This document shows positions 60,605 to 64,000 of a stretch of 64,000 nucleotides of DNA, in pieces; the first letter of the stretch is position 1, and each line of letters begins with the position of its first letter. The notes under the pieces are model-generated. The model was not told where the DNA came from. It searched no databases and saw only the letters and a program-made list of their open reading frames with translations. The stretch comes from Sacculina carcini (lineage: Eukaryota > Arthropoda > Thecostraca > Sacculinidae), in assembly GCA_916048095.2 (NCBI GenBank), contig OU696571.1, forward strand, positions 8,258,501 to 8,322,500, written 5' to 3'. The position numbers and the translations under genes were made by a program.

Positions 60605-62213
60605 CTAGCATTAAAACCCGCTCGTTGTACGGAGCAATTCATAACATGAAGTTAATATTCAATTCATAAGAAATATGGAAAATATAAAATGAAATAGGGT
60701 ACACACATATAAATATTTATCAATTGAAAATTCTAAATTTAATTATTTTTATTTCGACAAAATATTTCCCCTCAGTCCGCCTTAGTAATTTTCACACCCG
60801 CCCGTCGTGCTGAATAATTCAGAACTCGAACACGATCCGTTCTGGATCTTGAAGTCAAATCCATTGATTTTGTGTATGGATTAATTTTACAGGGAAAATT
60901 GAACGTTCTATTGTCTATAGTTGCTGCCCGCGGAGCATTTTAATTTAAAAAAACCTTTTCAAATGAACCATTTGAAAAAATGAACTAAAAAATGAAAACA
61001 CTTTTTTTTAAACCCACCGTCGTGCGGAACAATTCCTACAATAAAAATTCATATTAAATCTATAAAATATAATGAATACAAATTTAAAAAAAATGTAACC
61101 TATAAATATCTTAACCAAAAGAAAAGTCAAAATGTGAATATTTTTGTTTTTGTTTTGACAAATATTATCCCTCAACCCTCCTGATATATAAATATGCCCG
61201 TCGTGTGGTATAATTCAGAACACAAACACGAAACAAACAATGAATGATGATGAAATCTTTTCATCAGAATGTTTCTAAACTATATTTATTACTTAACATC
61301 ATTCCCCAACATCATTTGCTTAAGTACTATTTTACTTTTACCGCTATAATATTTATTGCTAAAATTTATATATGTGCCGCTATCATTAAAACCCAATATA
61401 ACCTGAGTCAAACCTAACCAACCCAACCCAACCATTCAATCTTGACCGCACTCAGCCTAGTCTGAGGTGATTGAACTTATTAGTTTGTGATCACAAAATA
61501 TAATGATTGGATCATAATTTGTAATCAGAAGACTGAGATTATCTACCCCAGGGATCCCAAAAACGCGGCCCACCAATACTTTTCTCTCAACCCGCCAGTA
61601 TAGTATCGGAACCAGACTGTAAGGCAGCTAAATTCACATTTGTTGCAAAATGCGATATATTTGTACACCATTTAAGTCACATTTACATTAGTGAGTCTGG
61701 ATCTTGAAGTCAAGCCCGTGAGTTTTGTATATGGATTCATTCCACACGGTAAAATTGAATGTTTGAACCCACCCGTCGTGCGGAACAATTGATAAAACAA
61801 AAGAAATACATATTTAAATGCAAACAGCCAGTCTAATAGAAAACTCTGAATTGTAAAATCTATACCAATAGAAAATTCCTGTTCTGAATTTGCATACTCT
61901 TATTCTAATAATTGACGACATATTATTCAGTCAACCCGCCTCATACTTAAGCCCGCCCGTCGTCAGGAACAATTTTGAAATGTAAACACAAAATAACAAT
62001 GATTTTTTTAGTATATAAATCAATTTTTTCCATAATATTATCTCATAATTCCCGGTTAATGCTTCCACTAATGCATCATATTAATACAGTTGTTATTTTT
62101 TGGATTACACCGATATAACAGCTCTTGATATTACAGCCGATATTATATTATGCAATCTATATTCTGCTCCGTATTATTCCTAATACATATATCATCAGAT
62201 CGCAAAATATATT
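60605..62213 (-). repeat. R3 copy of the R family, cut by E3b
   Basis: Reverse complement of 41,400-42,770. The 3' end on the minus strand is GCGGGTTTTAATGCTAG, as in R1b. GC boxes near 60,797, 61,012, 61,196, 61,772 and 61,952. Non-coding. E3b inserted at ATATATT|TGTATTTG. Confidence 0.78.
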
Positions 62214-62589
62214 TGTATTTGAATGTAAGCACGAAAAATAAAAAAGAACAAGAAAGCACAATTCCACACGATCACACCGCAACACAATGCACTAAATACT
62301 ACTCTCTCCACCGAACAACACTCTAAACCACTGCACAAACACCACACTCTCACTTCACCAGTAACGCACTGCCCAACATGCACGAGCGACCGTTGACTCC
62401 GGGCGGATACCACCCGCGCATGCATGCACTCATAGCTCGCGCTTATGCAACGCAGCTACCTCCGCGCGCGCATACAACAACGTACACAAAATCACACTCC
62501 CACGTACGCACACAAATACACATGCACGCACACACAATTATATATAGTACAAAATCCAATACCACGCAATACACAATAAACACAATACA
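62214..62589 (-). repeat. E3b 3' LTR
   Basis: On the minus strand TGTATTGTGTTTATTG...ATTCAAATACA; about 90% like the E3 LTRs by eye. Confidence 0.9.
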
Positions 62590-62612
62590 TATCCCCCTGA
62601 TTCTAAGAATCA

Positions 62613-64000
62613 CTATGCCTGACTAGAATTATACACAACATAATCATTGAACCGCGCCGGACGCTGACTCTGTCGCTGTGGTCGCGTCTGCTGCTGACCA
62701 CTACTCGCCGGACCAGTCCCGGCAGTCCTCTCACCGTACACCATGACGGCAGGCTCGCCGTCGTCCGCCACGTCACCGCTCGCCTCGACCAATGAGTTCG
62801 TACAGCCACCGTTCTCCGTCTCCGCCCGTGGTCTGACATCACCCACGTGCCTGTTGATGCCATCGACGGCGACAACGAGGTCTGACACGACACTTGTGAC
62901 GGTACCCCTGCGAACGACAGCATCACACCGATCTCCGCGCTGCCTCACCCAGACAGGATCGCCAGCCTCATAATCGCAGCCACGAACAGATGTGCTGCGC
63001 TGTCGCGGGAGTTAATCACGCATTCGCACTCTGTATCGATACACACAATCAACAGGTCTGCGACCGGCGTCATCGCTTGGCGTCAAATTGTGCAGCATCA
63101 CAGCCTCTCTCACACTGCACTGTTTCCTCGCAACAATGGTCTTCACTGTCCGATGCGACCTCTCCGCTATGCCGTTTCCTTCTGGGCGAAAAGCACACCG
63201 ATATCGAATGTTCACACCCCAACGTTCCATCGCCCGCACAAAAACCTGTCCACGAAAAGATGTGTCGTTGTCCAGAAGTATCTCATTTGGGGATCCACGC
63301 TCACTAAAAATGTCATCGAAAATGTCCGCCACTTCATCGCTGCTGCGAGTGCGAACCTTGCGCCAGAGAGAAAACCTCGAATGACCACAATCGATGACAG
63401 ACACATACAACAAATCACGCACATGCACAAAATCTGCTGCCAGTCGGTGCCAGTTTTGATTCACGCTCAGATTTCCGTGTCTCCATTTCACTGAGGCCGG
63501 ACAAATCGAATTGCAGATGTCACACGACCTCACAACATCTGCGACTTCCCGCTTGCTCACGTAAAGCTTTTTCCTCCGGCAAAAGTACCGCGTTCGGTGG
63601 ATGCCCGGATGTCCGGCGTCGTGGTGAATCTGCCGGATGCGAGAACGCACGTCAGTCGGTTCAGCACCTGCGGCACACACTGATTTGTCCTGTTTCAACC
63701 AGTGACCAGGCACACGAGTCAGGCAATCTGCTATATTCCTCTCAGACGCCACCTTCATTACTTCAACAGTCAAGTTGTACTCGTCCAACAATCCACCAAT
63801 GATCTCTAGTCGGCGCCTGATCAACAACTCACTACAGGCAGCTGTCCTGACACGTTCTTTTGCCGTTAGGAGTCCTCTGAGCCATAAATGCACCGTGGAC
63901 GAATCTGTGAAAACCCGAATTTTTCGAAATTTGAGCTTGATCGCCAGGCCAAGCCCCTTTATCACGGCCTCTAGCTCACTGAGGTTTATGTGGTGGCTGT
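62613..64000 (-). pseudogene. E3b pol, RNase H to integrase C-terminus (partial)
   Basis: Enters at the right edge with SHHINLSELEAVIKG (RNase H), FTDSSTVHLWL, then integrase HHDAGHPGIHR and CDICNSIC (an intact HHCC finger, unlike E3), D in AADFVHV, D in LDNDTSF, E in IAERSHR. TAA at 63,012 follows MRD; the frame then continues to 62,613. E3 has Glu at this stop and its own stop 13 codons later. Confidence 0.88.

Larger units (their letters stand above)
62214..64000 (-). mobile_element. E3b: second copy of the E3 family, 3' part, off the window edge
   Basis: 3' LTR 62,214-62,589 (376 bp), polypurine AGAATCAGGGGGATA, integrase and RNase H of pol. Clearly the E3 family by LTR and protein identity. 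Confidence 0.92.

Overview
The window is eukaryotic nuclear DNA, most likely from an invertebrate animal. It consists almost entirely of transposable elements at different stages of decay. There is no ordinary host gene I can support. The metazoan assignment rests on the mix of elements: a Maverick/Polinton polymerase gene, BEL/Pao, CsRn1-like and Mag-like Ty3 elements, a Penelope-like element with a GIY-YIG nuclease, Jockey/CR1-type LINEs with a PHD finger in ORF1, and hAT transposons. I cannot name a species.

Layout. 1-1,418 (minus): 5' part of a Polinton protein-primed DNA polymerase with one intron, followed by tandem repeats to about 3.1 kb. 3,190-8,244: LTR element E1, nearly intact. 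8.2-12.9 kb: hAT-like remnant, minus-strand LINE, deleted CsRn1-like remnant. 12,875-17,154: E2, relative of E1, broken. 17.2-18.3 kb: LINE tail and a 377-bp (TG)n tract. 18.7-29.5 kb: a broken BEL/Pao element split by E3 (another E1 relative). The 3' LTR of E3 is itself split by a 4.3-kb hAT (hAT-A), which holds a LINE tail, a 1.5-kb non-autonomous LTR element and a 1-kb hAT MITE. 29.5-32.9 kb: LINE and gypsy-gag fragments. 32,890-37,626: Mag-like E5. 37.6-39.0 kb: Penelope-like element with inverted terminal repeats. 39.0-43.2, 49.5-50.5, 53.8-56.0 and 60.6-62.2 kb: copies of an AT-rich repeat family (R) with a conserved GC box. 43,294-49,504: CsRn1-like E6. 50.5-53.8 kb: LINE-2. 56.0-60.6 kb (minus): full-length LINE-3. 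62,214-64,000 (minus): second copy of the E3 family, running off the edge.

Most element borders were fixed by target-site duplications read directly: GCGCA (E2), CTATG (E3), GTCGCTCG (hAT-A), ACCTC (mini-LTR), ATTTAAAC (MITE), CCAT (E6), and a decayed CAGGG/CATGG (E1).

Three signals deserve most attention. (1) In the E1/E2/E3 lineage and the mini-LTR, the 12 nt just after the 5' LTR complement nucleotides 1-12 of a tRNA (Phe, or Ile in E3) instead of a tRNA 3' end. (2) LINE-3 has ORF1 and ORF2 in one frame separated by a single TGA, with no ATG before the endonuclease domain; LINE-2 keeps the same TGA, followed by CTA. This suggests stop-codon readthrough. (3) E1, E2 and E3 all keep an in-frame GGGAAAC slippery heptamer after the last zinc knuckle, and E6 has TTTAAAC touching its gag stop. 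All of these are readings by eye and need alignment or experiment to confirm.
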